Source: Sophora flavescens
Taxonomy: Eukaryota; Streptophyta; Magnoliopsida; Fabales; Fabaceae
Direction of reading: 5' to 3'
DNA length: 64,000 bases
Assembly: GCA_030762895.1 (NCBI GenBank)
Contig: CM061069.1
Span: forward strand, 26,531,404-26,595,403
Part shown: in pieces, positions 34,484 to 44,348 of the stretch
Layout of the letters: each line of letters opens with the position of its first letter
Numbering within the stretch: the stretch's first letter is position 1
Made by a program: the position numbers and the translations under genes
The notes under the pieces: model-generated
Told to the model about the DNA's origin: nothing
Databases searched by the model: none
Seen by the model: the letters and a program-made list of their open reading frames with translations, nothing else

Positions 34484-35332
34484 TTATTTTGTTTCAGGAA
34501 AAGTAATTGGTTTCGGGATCTGTCTAAAACTTAGTGATTTTGGATTCCTTATAGAAATTCCTAGTTCAGTTAATTCATTTCTTTTAGGATAATAAATTTT
34601 TCCTATTTCTTCGAAAAGTTGTGGTATATCAATCCTATCATTGTTTCTGAAAGTAATACTATGATGAGAATTTGTTAGTGCATAATTAACACAATATGTA
34701 ATTGAGAATATTTTGTCTCCTGGTCTCATTAAATTATTTCTTAAAAATCTATGTTCCATAGTTAGGGATTGATCTAATCTTTGAGTATCTAATGGTATTC
34801 CAATATTTGGATGTATTTCAAATTTTAGTTTTACATAAGCTAAGTTTCCTTCAATTACTCCTAGTATTTTATCCTTTGGGTTTGTTATTCTATCGTCCTT
34901 TAAAACTAATTCTATTGGTGAATCTATTCCTTCTTGAAAGGTTGCCTTAATTAGAACTTGTATCGCTCCTATATGAATATATCCTATTTTCTTCTTGTGT
35001 GCTTCCTTCTTTAAATTTCTTTTTAAATCAATTAGTTTTTTCTTACTCAGTAATTGTATACAAGTATTTCCTTGTGTTTCAGATATATCTATAGAGGTTT
35101 CGTTAATGATCTTTTCGTAGTATATTATATTCTCTTTCTGGTTAAATCGTTTCATTATTCCTCCTAGTTTTTTCATGTTTGCGTCTTTAGCTAGATTTAA
35201 GTCTTCTTTTTGAATTTTTTGAAAAAGTTTTGGATCTATTAAAATACTTCCTTCGTAATTTCCATCTTCTTCAGTAATTTGCAAGTGTTCTATATCAGTA
35301 TTATCAATCTTTTCTCTTTCTATTTCAGACAT
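34484..35332 (-). pseudogene. viral movement protein (30K superfamily), C-terminus frameshifted
   Basis: A 282-codon open frame starts right after the promoter/leader. The central part (residues about 115-230) has the beta-strand pattern of 30K-type tubule-forming movement proteins, including a conserved Asp and the PLDTQRLD segment. It would line plasmodesmata for cell-to-cell spread. The frame stops at 34484-34486. An adjacent frame over about 34410-34485 encodes a helix-rich tail that looks like its natural C-terminus, so a single-base indel is inferred. It is the best preserved of the viral ORFs. Confidence 0.75.
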
Positions 35333-35803
35333 GATTAATCTCTAGTAAAAACTTGAATGAAATAGGTGATGAGTCATACCTGATTTGGTTTTCTTGAAAA
35401 TATTTCTGGGTTTCTTGGTCCACCGCTGCTTCCGTCTAATATATGATAAAATTCGATCTCAACATGTAGTTGGAAGTAAGAAGTAGTAAGAAGTAGGGGA
35501 ATATATGAAAGTGGTGTTTATTTATAATCAGTAATGAAGTACATAGAACCGGTTTGAATCCACTCTCAAGGATTCGCTAGCAAAAGCTAGAACTCTTCAG
35601 AGAAGAGAGGTGAGGTGAGAATTTCTAAACCTGCCTTTTGCCTTAACATAAGAGGTCTTATTTATATGCGAAAAGGGCTAGGTAAATTAAAAAAAGGTCC
35701 CTGTAATAATACAACCTATCAGACATCTCAATAATTCATAATGACGTCATTGCCTACGTCATTCCCCTATTATTGCTTGATGACGTCAGTGCCTACGTCA
35801 CTC
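35333..35803 (-). promoter_or_regulatory. pararetroviral (35S-type) promoter and leader
   Basis: The intergenic region between the probable transactivator and the movement protein. On the minus strand it has two as-1-like modules (35742-35761 and 35781-35800), then a TATA box (TATAAATA, 35659-35666) about 75 bases downstream, then AATAAA (35517-35522) about 140 bases beyond the TATA, then the movement-protein ATG at 35332. A TATA followed by a nearby poly(A) signal is the design that gives caulimovirids their terminally redundant RNA. Transcription would run toward the NHL gene. Confidence 0.75.
35742..35800 (-). promoter_or_regulatory. tandem as-1-like bZIP (TGA factor) sites
   Basis: Two copies of a module with TGACGTAGGCA followed by a TGACGTCA palindrome, spaced 39 bp apart (TGACGTCA at 35742-35749 and 35781-35788; TGACGTA at 35755-35761 and 35794-35800 on the minus strand). 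as-1 in the CaMV 35S promoter likewise uses paired TGACG motifs upstream of the TATA. The TGA of the upstream copy is also the stop codon of the transactivator-like ORF. Confidence 0.75.
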
Positions 35804-36343
35804 TTCAATAATGGCTTCGTCTGAATCCTTATCTTCTTGCCGACAGTCTTCTTTCTTTACGCATCTTTCACATGTGTGATTCCCATTCTCTTTAATCATT
35901 GAGCATAGCAAATCGAGGACAGCTGACTGATAATTCATTGAAAGTCCTTGGAGTGTATAGAAAGGTAGTTCAAAATTCGTCAGTAGCGCTAAGTCCCTTT
36001 CTCTAATTAATTTTCCACTAGTTTTGCTGAGTAGCAAAGTATGTGGTCCTTTGTACATTGCTTTTATGAAGGAATCTTTACCAATAATTTGACATTGAGT
36101 AAAGATACTCGCCAGTTGATTTGCTAGAATTGTGACAATCTTTTCTTCACTGTAATCTTCTCCAGTAGGTTCGTCTCGCATGGAAAAGCTATTGTTACTT
36201 ACTCCAATGAAGATTAAATTCTTTGTGGGTTGTTTGGTGGCAAAGTCTGGATAAGTCGAATAGAACTTCAAGAAGATAGTTCTATCCTTTGCGACGTTTC
36301 TTTTGTAGTTTTGGATGGCTTCTTTCAGGCTATATGGGAACAA
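35798..36343 (-). CDS. probable viral transactivator/inclusion-body protein
   Basis: A 181-codon open frame between pol and the promoter, which is where caulimovirids encode the transactivator (viroplasmin). The sequence has a mixed alpha/beta look and a C-terminal Cys cluster (CERCVKKEDC). Its N-terminus may extend upstream in frame past 36343, where pol is damaged. The assignment rests mainly on position. I cannot demonstrate homology by eye. Confidence 0.5.
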   Translation of the reverse strand: MFPYSLKEAIQNYKRNVAKDRTIFLKFYSTYPDFATKQPTKNLIFIGVSNNSFSMRDEPTGEDYSEEKIVTILANQLASIFTQCQIIGKDSFIKAMYKGPHTLLLSKTSGKLIRERDLALLTNFELPFYTLQGLSMNYQSAVLDLLCSMIKENGNHTCERCVKKEDCRQEDKDSDEAIIEE

Positions 36344-37845
36344 TTTGATTTCTTCTAAGTCTTGCCCGTTTTGTCAAGGGACATCTTTCTTCAGCTTTTG
36401 TTGGAGTATTCTTCTTTCCACTGCAAGATTCCTGATGAAATTTTCATTTGAAATATATGTTAATAGTCCAAGAAATCTTTATAAATCCTTTTTATCCTTT
36501 AATTTCGTTGGAAAACTCTGAAGTTTTTCTAATACATGTCGCTGCATTATTATTTTTCCTTTTTCAATTTCTAATCCTAAATAATTAATTCTATTTTGGG
36601 CTAAAACAGCTTTCTTTTTACTTAAAACTATTCCATGTTCATAACATTTGTTGAGAACTAATTCTATTTTTTCAAAGTGATCATTCAATCCTTTATTGGA
36701 AAAGATTAATATATCATCAATATAAATAAGACAAAAGTCTTTGAATTCTTTGAGAATCAAATCAATCATTCGCTGGAAGATTCCTGGTGATTGCTTTAAT
36801 CCCATTGGTAATACATTCCATTCATATTGTCCTTGAGGACAACTAAATGTTGTTAATGCTTTAGATTCTTCAGTCAATCTAATCTGATAGAATCCTGATT
36901 TACAATCAAAAGTGCTAAACCAATCCATATTCCTAATTCTTTCAATAATTAAATCTTTTCTTGGGAGAAAATAAGCATATCCTTCCATGGCATCATTAAT
37001 TTGTTTATAATTAATTACCATCCTTCTTTTACCTCTTTTTATTTCATTATAGTTTTCTACATAAAAAGCTGGTGCTGAGTGTTTGCTATTTGATGGTCTA
37101 ATTAATCCTTTTTTACACATTTCTTCAATGTCTTTTGCAAATTCATCTCTGTCTATTTTTGTATAAATCATTGGTTTACATTTTACTTCTTTAGTCGGAT
37201 CTTTTAGTTTTAATTCAACTAATTCAGTATTTTTATTAATTTTTGGATCTAAAGGGTTTTCACTACATACTTTATCCAAAAGTTCTTTTATATGAGTCAG
37301 AATTATTCTATTTGGTTTCAAATTTATTAGTGCATGGCGAATTTTGTGCAAATTAAACTAATAATCTCACCACGTTTCAGCTGTTGAAACTTTGATGAAT
37401 AAGTACATGCAGAATAATGGATAATTGGTATTTTAATAATTTCTCGTTTTTGCTTCTGATAAATATATGACGTTTTCAGAGAAATATATTTCAGATGTTG
37501 ACAAAATGGTCCATAAACTCTTAAAAAATTATTTCCAATAATTATATCTATTCCAGTTTCTTGTTTATATATTGTTGGTACAATAAATATTTTTTCTTGT
37601 ATTACTAAAGTAATTCTTTTTGCTATCCAATACAGAGGATGTATTGATCCATCTGCAATTTGTATTTTTAATGGCTTTTCTAGTCTTTCCCAATTATCTA
37701 TAAGGGCTTCTGTTGCAAGGCATAGACTTGCTCCAGTATCTATATAGGCTTCTGTTTCTTTATCACATTTTTCTATCAATATTTTTATATATGTATTATT
37801 CGGATTCTCTTTCTTCTGAAGATAATTCTTCTTCTGAATATTCAT
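36344..37845 (-). pseudogene. viral pol: aspartic protease and RT, RNase H apparently lost
   Basis: The protease frame (37845-37327) has the DTGAS active site and IIIGNNFL near its end. RT (37351-36479) follows in another frame, with PSNSKHSAPAFYV, the SGFYQIRL segment, and the catalytic YIDDILIF followed by LGLEIEKG. A TAA at 36478-36480 and a TGA near 36375 interrupt the end of RT. After that only about 45 codons remain before the next ORF, too short for the ~130-residue RNase H domain, and none of its acidic motifs are seen. This gene would have copied the pregenomic RNA. Confidence 0.85.
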
Positions 37846-37930
37846 ATATACTTACATCTGAATTACTTAATTCTTCTTCTAATGGTTCAAGTTCATATAT
37901 CTGGAAAACTTGTTTTATTAATTTTTATTT

Positions 37931-39238
37931 TTATTTAAAATCTTTTTCTTTCCTTTGAGGGCATTCATTGGCATAATGTCCTTCGACATTACATATCCAA
38001 CAAACACATTTCTTTTTCCCTTTCGGGCAGTATTTTCTTGGTGTTGATTTCTTTCTCCTAAAATATTTCTTTTTATTAGTTTTATAATAATTCTTTTTTC
38101 TAGATAAGTTTTTCGTAAGTTTGATTTCTTATAATTTTTTCTTTTTCTTCTTATTATTTTATCACAACCGTATTTTCCTGGTTTTTCTATTTCCGGGATG
38201 TCACAACAAATGACAATACTTCCTCTATTTAATTGTCTAATTGTTTCTCTATTCAAACATTATTCTTTTAGTTCTTGGTATAAGAGTTTAATAATTCCTC
38301 CTAAAGTATTTGCGGTTTCCTCTGATCTTAATTCCCACAATCTATTGAATTTTGAATTAAGTGAATATGGTAATTTGTCTATAAAAATATATTTATATAT
38401 TTCCTTTGTTTCTTCATCCAATTGATAATAGTATTTTTGATATTCGCAGATGAAACTTTCAATCTGGCACATATCACAATTCTGCATTCTATTTAAATGT
38501 GACTTAGCGTTTTCAAGTAGAGTTTTGTTTGTTTTCTCTCTTTGTTCCATTAGATTATATCCTAAGAACTCTTGATGTATTAATGTCATTATATATTAAT
38601 TTAACATAATCCGAGCTATTGTCTACCATTCTTCCAAATCTAATCCAGTCTTCATCCTTAATTCCTATTAAAAACTTTTGTACATTTCCAGATATTTTAA
38701 ATGTTACAAAGTTCTTGGTTTCTAAGAAGTTTAATTGTTTAAATCTTTTATCAGTCAAGATCATTAATATTATTTCATTAGTCCATTTTATTAATACTTC
38801 TTCTTTATTTCTTATACAATCAAGGTCTAGAATATTTCCTGTATTATTATATCGAGGTTTAAATTCTTCTTGAATTTTGGTCCATTTATTATTATTTTTT
38901 CTTGCGTATCCTTTATTATACATAGTTTCTTCCTCATATTTATCCCAAGCTCCTTCGGGTGTATATTTATATTCTTCCTATTTTCTTTTAGAGCTTTTTC
39001 GCCTATATTCTCCTTTTTCAATTCTTATATGATTTTCTTCAGATTCTGAAGATGAGCTATAGTTTAAAATTATTTCATCATTTTCTATATCTTTTTTAGC
39101 GATTTTTTCAATTTTGTGTGTTTGATTATTTTCTTCTTCAACTATTTTTAGTTGTTCTAATAATTGTTGAATTTCTTCTAAATCATTTGATTTTCTCAAT
39201 GTTTCCATATATTCGTCTTTTATCCTCTCCATGAAGAC
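37931..39238 (-). pseudogene. viral coat protein (frameshifted)
   Basis: The N-terminal part is acidic with a Ser/Glu run (39050-39100), the middle has the long helical capsid core (38923-38260), and the C-terminus has a Lys/Arg-rich segment then a zinc knuckle CWICNVEGHYANEC (about 37965-38008), ending at a TAA at 37931. Acidic N-terminus, basic stretch and single CCHC finger are the caulimovirid coat-protein design. Frame changes near 38970, 38575 and 38256 break it. Confidence 0.8.
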
Positions 39239-39619
39239 ACAGGTGTAGGTATTTTTTATGGTTCTTGTTCTCTTTTTAATTATTATTTTATCTAAATTTC
39301 TTGTTTTCAAAATTTCTTCTAATTCCTTTTTTGTTATACATCTATTATCTTCTTCATAATTTAAAAGGTTTTCTAGTTGTTCTAGAATACTTTTTATTCT
39401 AATAATGTCTTCATTTTCTTCTACTTCTTTTCCTTTGCTAATATTATTTAATGTTTCTTTAATATTTTTTATTTCATCTTGTCCTTTTTGTATTCTATTA
39501 CAAGTGTAATTTGCAATTTTATCTGTATTTTCAACTAGTTGAATAATGTTTCTGTTTATTTCTTTTATTAGTTATTCTAATTCTTTGAATCCTGATTCTA
39601 TTTCTTCGGATAGTCCCAT
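39239..39619 (-). pseudogene. viral virion-associated/coiled-coil protein
   Basis: Starts with ATG overlapping the previous stop (TAATG at 39617-39621) and is rich in Glu/Ile/Asn heptads, with a basic segment (IIIKKRTRTIKNT) near its end. Position before the coat protein fits the caulimovirid virion-associated, DNA-binding ORF III. An in-frame TAA near 39574 interrupts it. It now runs without a stop into the coat-protein frame, probably because of an indel. Confidence 0.5.
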
Positions 39620-39780
39620 TATCCTATGTATTTTTCTAATTCTTGTTTTAACCTTTTTATTCTTCTTCTAACTAGTTCTTGTTGGTGAATAACGTGGTTA
39701 TTTTGTTCTAATTTTTCTAGTGTTTTTAAGTATTTTCTTAACTCGTTAATACTTTGTTTTATTACTAAAATTCTATTCAT
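39619..39780 (-). CDS. small viral ORF, 53 aa coiled-coil
   Basis: MNRILVIKQSINEL opens a 53-residue helical, Lys/Glu/Gln-rich protein that ends at the TAATG overlap with the next ORF. It would be the ORF just upstream of the virion-associated protein (ORF II position). No aphid-transmission or other motif is recognised. Confidence 0.5.
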   Translation of the reverse strand: MNRILVIKQSINELRKYLKTLEKLEQNNHVIHQQELVRRRIKRLKQELEKYIG

Positions 39781-40760
39781 TATTGAAATAGTATTTTACT
39801 ACAGTGATATACGATGTAAGTGTCTAAAATGTGTGTTCGTTTAGCATTTCTCTTTCTATTGTAACCAAAAGGCCGAAAATCCTCGATCTATGTGTTTTCC
39901 ATCTTTACCACTTTATTTTCGCTAGCTTTCCAGCGTTTCAAACAGAGCGATAGTGCGCAACAAGGTTTACAAACAGCACTAACTTCGCTTGTGATTAGAG
40001 GACCGAAGTTGTTTCGAGGGATTAAATATTTTTTTAATCAATAGATACAAACTAATTATCATCGTTAGTAATGACTAATCTAATATTTGTCGGAGATCTG
40101 TTGGATACACAGGTTTATATTCATTAATTTATATTTGAATATTTTGTTATTAAAATTAAATTAATATTGGTGTGATAATATGCAATTAATTTTAGCACCA
40201 AATATATATATATTTATAATTTTTAAAGGTGTCTATTATGATAAAAGCATTAATTAAATATTTAAACCGAATTTTTGTAACCAAAATTTAGAATCCAAAT
40301 TTAGTTATAAATAGCTGGAAAATATACTAAAGAAAATCCAAATCCTCAAGACCTGGATTTGAAACCCCACAAGTCCATGTCACATAAACTGACATAAAAA
40401 TTTCAAAACACGAAAGGAACAGAACGTATCAATCCTTTTTTTTATATTTTTATAAATAGAAGAATTGAAGAACATGAGATAAAAAATAAAAAAATAATTG
40501 ACACACAAACATGAGATAAAAACTTAAAAAATGAAACAAAAGACAAAATAGAACATCATATTTTATCTTATTAAATCAGCACATTAATTGATACATGAAA
40601 AGCATTCAACAAAAAAGAAAAAAAAAACACTGATACATGAGAAGTAGCATTTATGACTTCTGCGTTACTAACCATAAAGTAATTATTACAAGAGTCAAAT
40701 TTACGACTTTATTTAAGAAGAATCAAGCTTTTGTTTATTAGATTTTACTCTTTTAGTCAT
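39781..40760. other. AT-rich DNA beyond the viral insertion
   Basis: No gene is recognised. The upstream edge of the virus is not defined. Viral non-coding sequence may extend past 39780. The rest is AT-rich with poly-A runs. Confidence 0.4.
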
Positions 40761-40768
40761 TATATATA

Positions 40769-40804
<36 letters not shown>

Positions 40805-40820
40805 TGTATGTATGTATGTA
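40761..40820. repeat. compound (TA)n(TATG)n microsatellite
   Basis: About 8 TA units followed by about 11 TATG/ATGT units. The Tyr/Met/Val/Cys-repeat frames through it are artefacts. Confidence 0.95.
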
Positions 40821-41296
40821 TAAAAGTAAGGTGGTGGTTAGGGCAATTGTGTAAAATCGCTTGGGTTAATAAGGGCAATTTAGTCAATTCATTTTGCCTT
40901 TTTTTTTTTAACTTTTCGTTAACCAATAAAGACTTTACTTTTATTTTCTTTTGGTTAATACCATCATTCATGCAATCACCATTTCATTTCTCTAGGTCAC
41001 GTTTTTGGGCCATTACTTTTCTAAAAGCAGCAACCCAGTTCATTTCCATTTCCATTTCCAAATTATTTTGTCTTTTTTCTCTTCCCCAACTTCCTCTCTC
41101 AGGTTCTTATGCAAAAAATGTTATCAAAGGTGGTGAATTCAGGTGCAAACCAATCAGAATCGAGATCTCCATAATCAAAGGTAAATCAATCTCAGCTCTG
41201 TTCTTTTCGATAGGTAAATCCACAGCAGATTCAAGAAATTTTATCGGCATATTTGATTGGATGTTGTGTTGTTTGTAATATTCTCTGTCTCTAAAG

Positions 41297-41340
41297 AATT
41301 GCTGGTGAGATCAAGTCTTTCTCAACTGATGGTTGGGTGG
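41297..41340 (+). pseudogene. left part of a host exon split by the family Y retrotransposon
   Basis: After an acceptor-like CTCTGTCTCTAAAG (AG at 41295-41296), an open frame reads GEIKSFSTDGWV and reaches the retrotransposon boundary at 41340. On the far side (62677) the same phase continues for about 51 codons to a stop. Only one copy of the 5-bp duplication GGTGG (41336-41340) belongs to the original site. The host protein is not recognised. An upstream exon may lie near 41100-41180, where GGTAAATC is a plausible donor. Confidence 0.5.
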
Positions 41341-42583
41341 TGTTAAGACTACATCTTTAGACATCTATGATTTTGATGAATCCAAACAAAGAATGATTTT
41401 AAGTGAACCTTGTAAAATCTACTAACATGTTTATTAAGTGTGCAGATCGGTATACAAGAGTCTCATGACAAAGAAACAAAGTCTTAATGATGCATCTGTA
41501 GTATGATGCGTCTGAACAATGACTCGGTCTTTAACAAATTTTGATCAAGTGACTGAAAGTCCCTCGCTTCAACAATATTCAAATACGACGAATATTCTCA
41601 GAATATCTCAAATAAAGAAATTCGATATCAGAAAGCTCAAAGCACCATTCCGCGCCTGAAGAATCTCTTTGTTGCAAAAAGCAGAATGAACATTACTTGA
41701 ACGCAGACCCGCTTAGCACAAATAAGGAAAGTCGCACTGCCCAAGTCTGAAAAGCAACAAACGCTGCTCTGAATCAAACTGCACTCAGATAAAGCTATGC
41801 CAACCTATACGTTCAATTTGTCTTGAAGCTCACCAACGATCATAAACATTAAATGCAAGACCAGAATGACTCTATTGGTATTTATTGATGAAGAACAAAA
41901 GCATAATCAGCTGAAGAACTCTCCTCAACGGACCTATCTCTCTTGAGTATAAATAGAAGACTTTGAAGACCATTGAAGATACACACCTGAACTCATTAAC
42001 TTAAGCATTCAATACTCTCAAAGCTCTCTTAAGTTCTTCACAGAAAACTTCTTTGCTCAAACCATTTGTATTTATTGAGAAGTCTTTATTGCGATCTCAC
42101 CTATCTTAAATACTTATTCACTCTGTGAGTGTTACTCGGTAGATTTGCAAAATTGTAATCCGTGAAGCTGGTGCTTCATTCAAACTCTTACTGTTTGTAG
42201 AGCCTGTAGAGTCTTGAATAAAGAATACTTGTATGAGCATGGAGAGGCTAGCTGTGCAAACAATACTTGTTAGTTGAGCCTGCGGAGGCTAGGTGTGCAA
42301 ATAATACCTTCCGTAACCTGATCAGTTATAGTGCAAATACTTGATAAAGCCAAGGACTGGACGTAGCCAAGGTTTGTGGTGAACCAGTATAAATCTGTGT
42401 CTCCTTCTCTTAGCTTAATCTTTTCAGTTCACTTTACTTTAACTGTGCTAACTGGATTGAAAAGTGAATCTACTTTTTTATCTACACATCTTTGTGTCTT
42501 ATAGATTAAACTGCAACGTTTTTCGAAAAATTACTAAAACACAATTCAACCCCCCTTCTAGTGTTTTATATCTGTTCATTTCA
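41341..42583 (+). repeat. 5' LTR of family Y
   Basis: Starts TGTTAAGACT and ends TTCATTTCA, two bases before the primer-binding site. It matches 61428-62671 along its whole length, with scattered substitutions (for example ATCTATGAT versus ATCTCTGAT near the start). Confidence 0.95.
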
Positions 42584-42585
42584 GT

Positions 42586-42597
42586 TGGTACCAGAGC
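42586..42597 (+). promoter_or_regulatory. primer-binding site (tRNA-Met), family Y
   Basis: TGGTACCAGAGC, one base from the copia consensus TGGTATCAGAGC, located two bases after the LTR end. Confidence 0.85.
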
Positions 42598-42716
42598 TTA
42601 ACCTCTAGGTTGAGCACTTAACAGTGTTGAGGAAAGATCCTGTTGAACAGATATCATAACAGCTGGAACTAGCACAAGCGGAAGCCACACTGGAGAAGGA
42701 GCATCTATGGCTAGAC

Positions 42717-44348
42717 CTCCATACTTTGATGGAGAAAACTACATTTATTGGAAATAAAGATTTCAATGGTTCATCATGTCAACAAATTCTAATTTTTGGG
42801 ATATTATCATTGATGCTCCCTACATACCAATGAATGATGATGACACTGACAAACCCAAAGCTCAGTGGATTGCAGCAGAAAAGACTAAGTGGGAGCTAAA
42901 TCATAAAGCAAGGTATTCCTTGATGTGTGCTCTCAGTCCGGAAGAATTTGAAAAGGTCTATGCATGTGGATATGCTAAGGAAATCAGGGATACTCTCGAA
43001 GTTACTCATGAAGGAACAACAAAAGTGAAAGAAACAAAGATAAATATGCTTGTACAGAAGTATGAGTTATTTATCATGGAAGAAGGAGAAAGCATTGCTC
43101 AGATGATAGGAAGATTTCAGAATATCACAAACAATCTGAAGTCACTGGGAAAAATATACACCAATGCTGAGAAAGTTGGCAAAATTCTAAGAAGTCTTCC
43201 CAAACAGTGGAGACCTCTGGTTACAGCAATAACTCAAGCCAAAGATCTCACAACTCTTCAAATGAGTGATCTTCTTGGAACTTTACAAGTTCGTGAGCAG
43301 GAGCTGAATGAAGACACCCAAATAAGAAAGGAATAACCATTGCCCTCAAGGCAGAAAAAGGATATTCAAAAGCTCTAAAGGTTGAAGAATCAGATCAAGA
43401 GTCAGACGCCTCTGAAGAAGACTCAGACAGTGATGATGAAATGTCATTATTGACTAGAAAAATGAGAAAGTTATGGAAGAAGAAAAATTTCAGAAAGGAT
43501 AGACCTTTCAAGAAGTTCAACAAAGAAATTTTTTTCAAAGAGAACAATAGTTCTGACAAAAGCTCTATTGTATGCTATGAATGCAAGAAGCCAGGACACT
43601 TTAAATCTGAATGTCCTCAGTTGCAAAAACAGCCCTTCAAAAAATTCTATAAAAATAAAAAGAAAGGGATGATGGAAATTTGGGAAGATCTTGATGGCAG
43701 CTCATCTGATGATGATGCAGAAGGCGAAGAAGCAAATATATCTCTCATGGTAGATGGTGACTCAAACTCTGAGGTAATTTCTGATTTTGAGAATTTGCAA
43801 GATGCCTATGATGAATTGATTGAGGAATCTAACTGCTTAACTAAGGCTTTTAGAACACTTAACAGGCAATATGTGAAACTCCTTAAAGAGCATGAACATA
43901 AGACTCAAGAGTGTGACAAACTGTCTTAGGAAAACAACAAGCTTAAAGCTGAAAAGCTTAAGGCTAAGATCACAGTTTAGACACCACAATCTGAAGAAGT
44001 TGTTAAACTTCAACAGAAGGTTGAAGAGCTCACCTTTGATCTTGCCCGTTTTGTCAATAGAAGAGAAAACCCGACTAAGTTGTTTGCAAGTCAGAAACCC
44101 TCTCTTGATAAAACTGGTATAGGATTCATTGACCAGACACATCATAAAGTATCTAACAAAGTCTTAGGACAAAAACCTAAAAATCTTTATGATAAGGTCA
44201 TTACTTACAAAAGTAGTTGTAAAAACTGTGGAAAAACTGGACATGTTACGTCTAAGTGTATTCACATAAGAAATAAGTTGTCGCAAACTTCAAGGACTAA
44301 CAAAAAAGGACCCAAAAGAATATTGGTACCTAAAGCTTTGATTATTCA
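42717..44348 (+). pseudogene. copia gag with two zinc knuckles (broken, family Y)
   Basis: The start is ATG 42717 (MARPPYFDGENYIYW), followed by a premature TAA near 42756. The UBN2/gag core at 42776-43336 includes ARYSLMCALSPEEF and ILRSLPKQWRPLVTAI. A frameshift at about 43330 leads to an acidic stretch and the first zinc knuckle CYECKKPGHFKSEC (about 43573-43614). A Lys/Glu-rich coiled-coil region with stops follows, then a second knuckle CKNCGKTGHVTSKC (about 44218-44259). Gag forms the cytoplasmic particle and binds RNA. The frame is cut at 44348 by a solo LTR and resumes at 46969. Confidence 0.85.

Larger units (their letters stand above)
33546..39780 (-). mobile_element. endogenous pararetrovirus (Caulimoviridae), circularly permuted and decayed
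   Basis: Minus-strand viral DNA, about 6.2 kb and strongly AT-rich. In coding order it holds two small coiled-coil ORFs, coat protein, aspartic protease plus RT, a probable transactivator, an intergenic promoter, movement protein, two small ORFs, a tRNA-Met primer site and a small ORF. No LTRs and no integrase are present, as expected for caulimovirids. The primer site lies downstream of the movement protein and not between the transactivator and movement protein. That is how I recall soymovirus maps, so a soymovirus-like origin is inferred. Frame breaks in coat protein and pol and the missing RNase H indicate a non-replicating relic. Confidence 0.88.

Noticed and set aside
40753..41278. 164-codon plus-strand frame starting MYVCMYVC
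   Set aside because: The start lies in a TATG microsatellite and the rest is low-complexity. A short exon near 41100-41180 is possible but not demonstrable.
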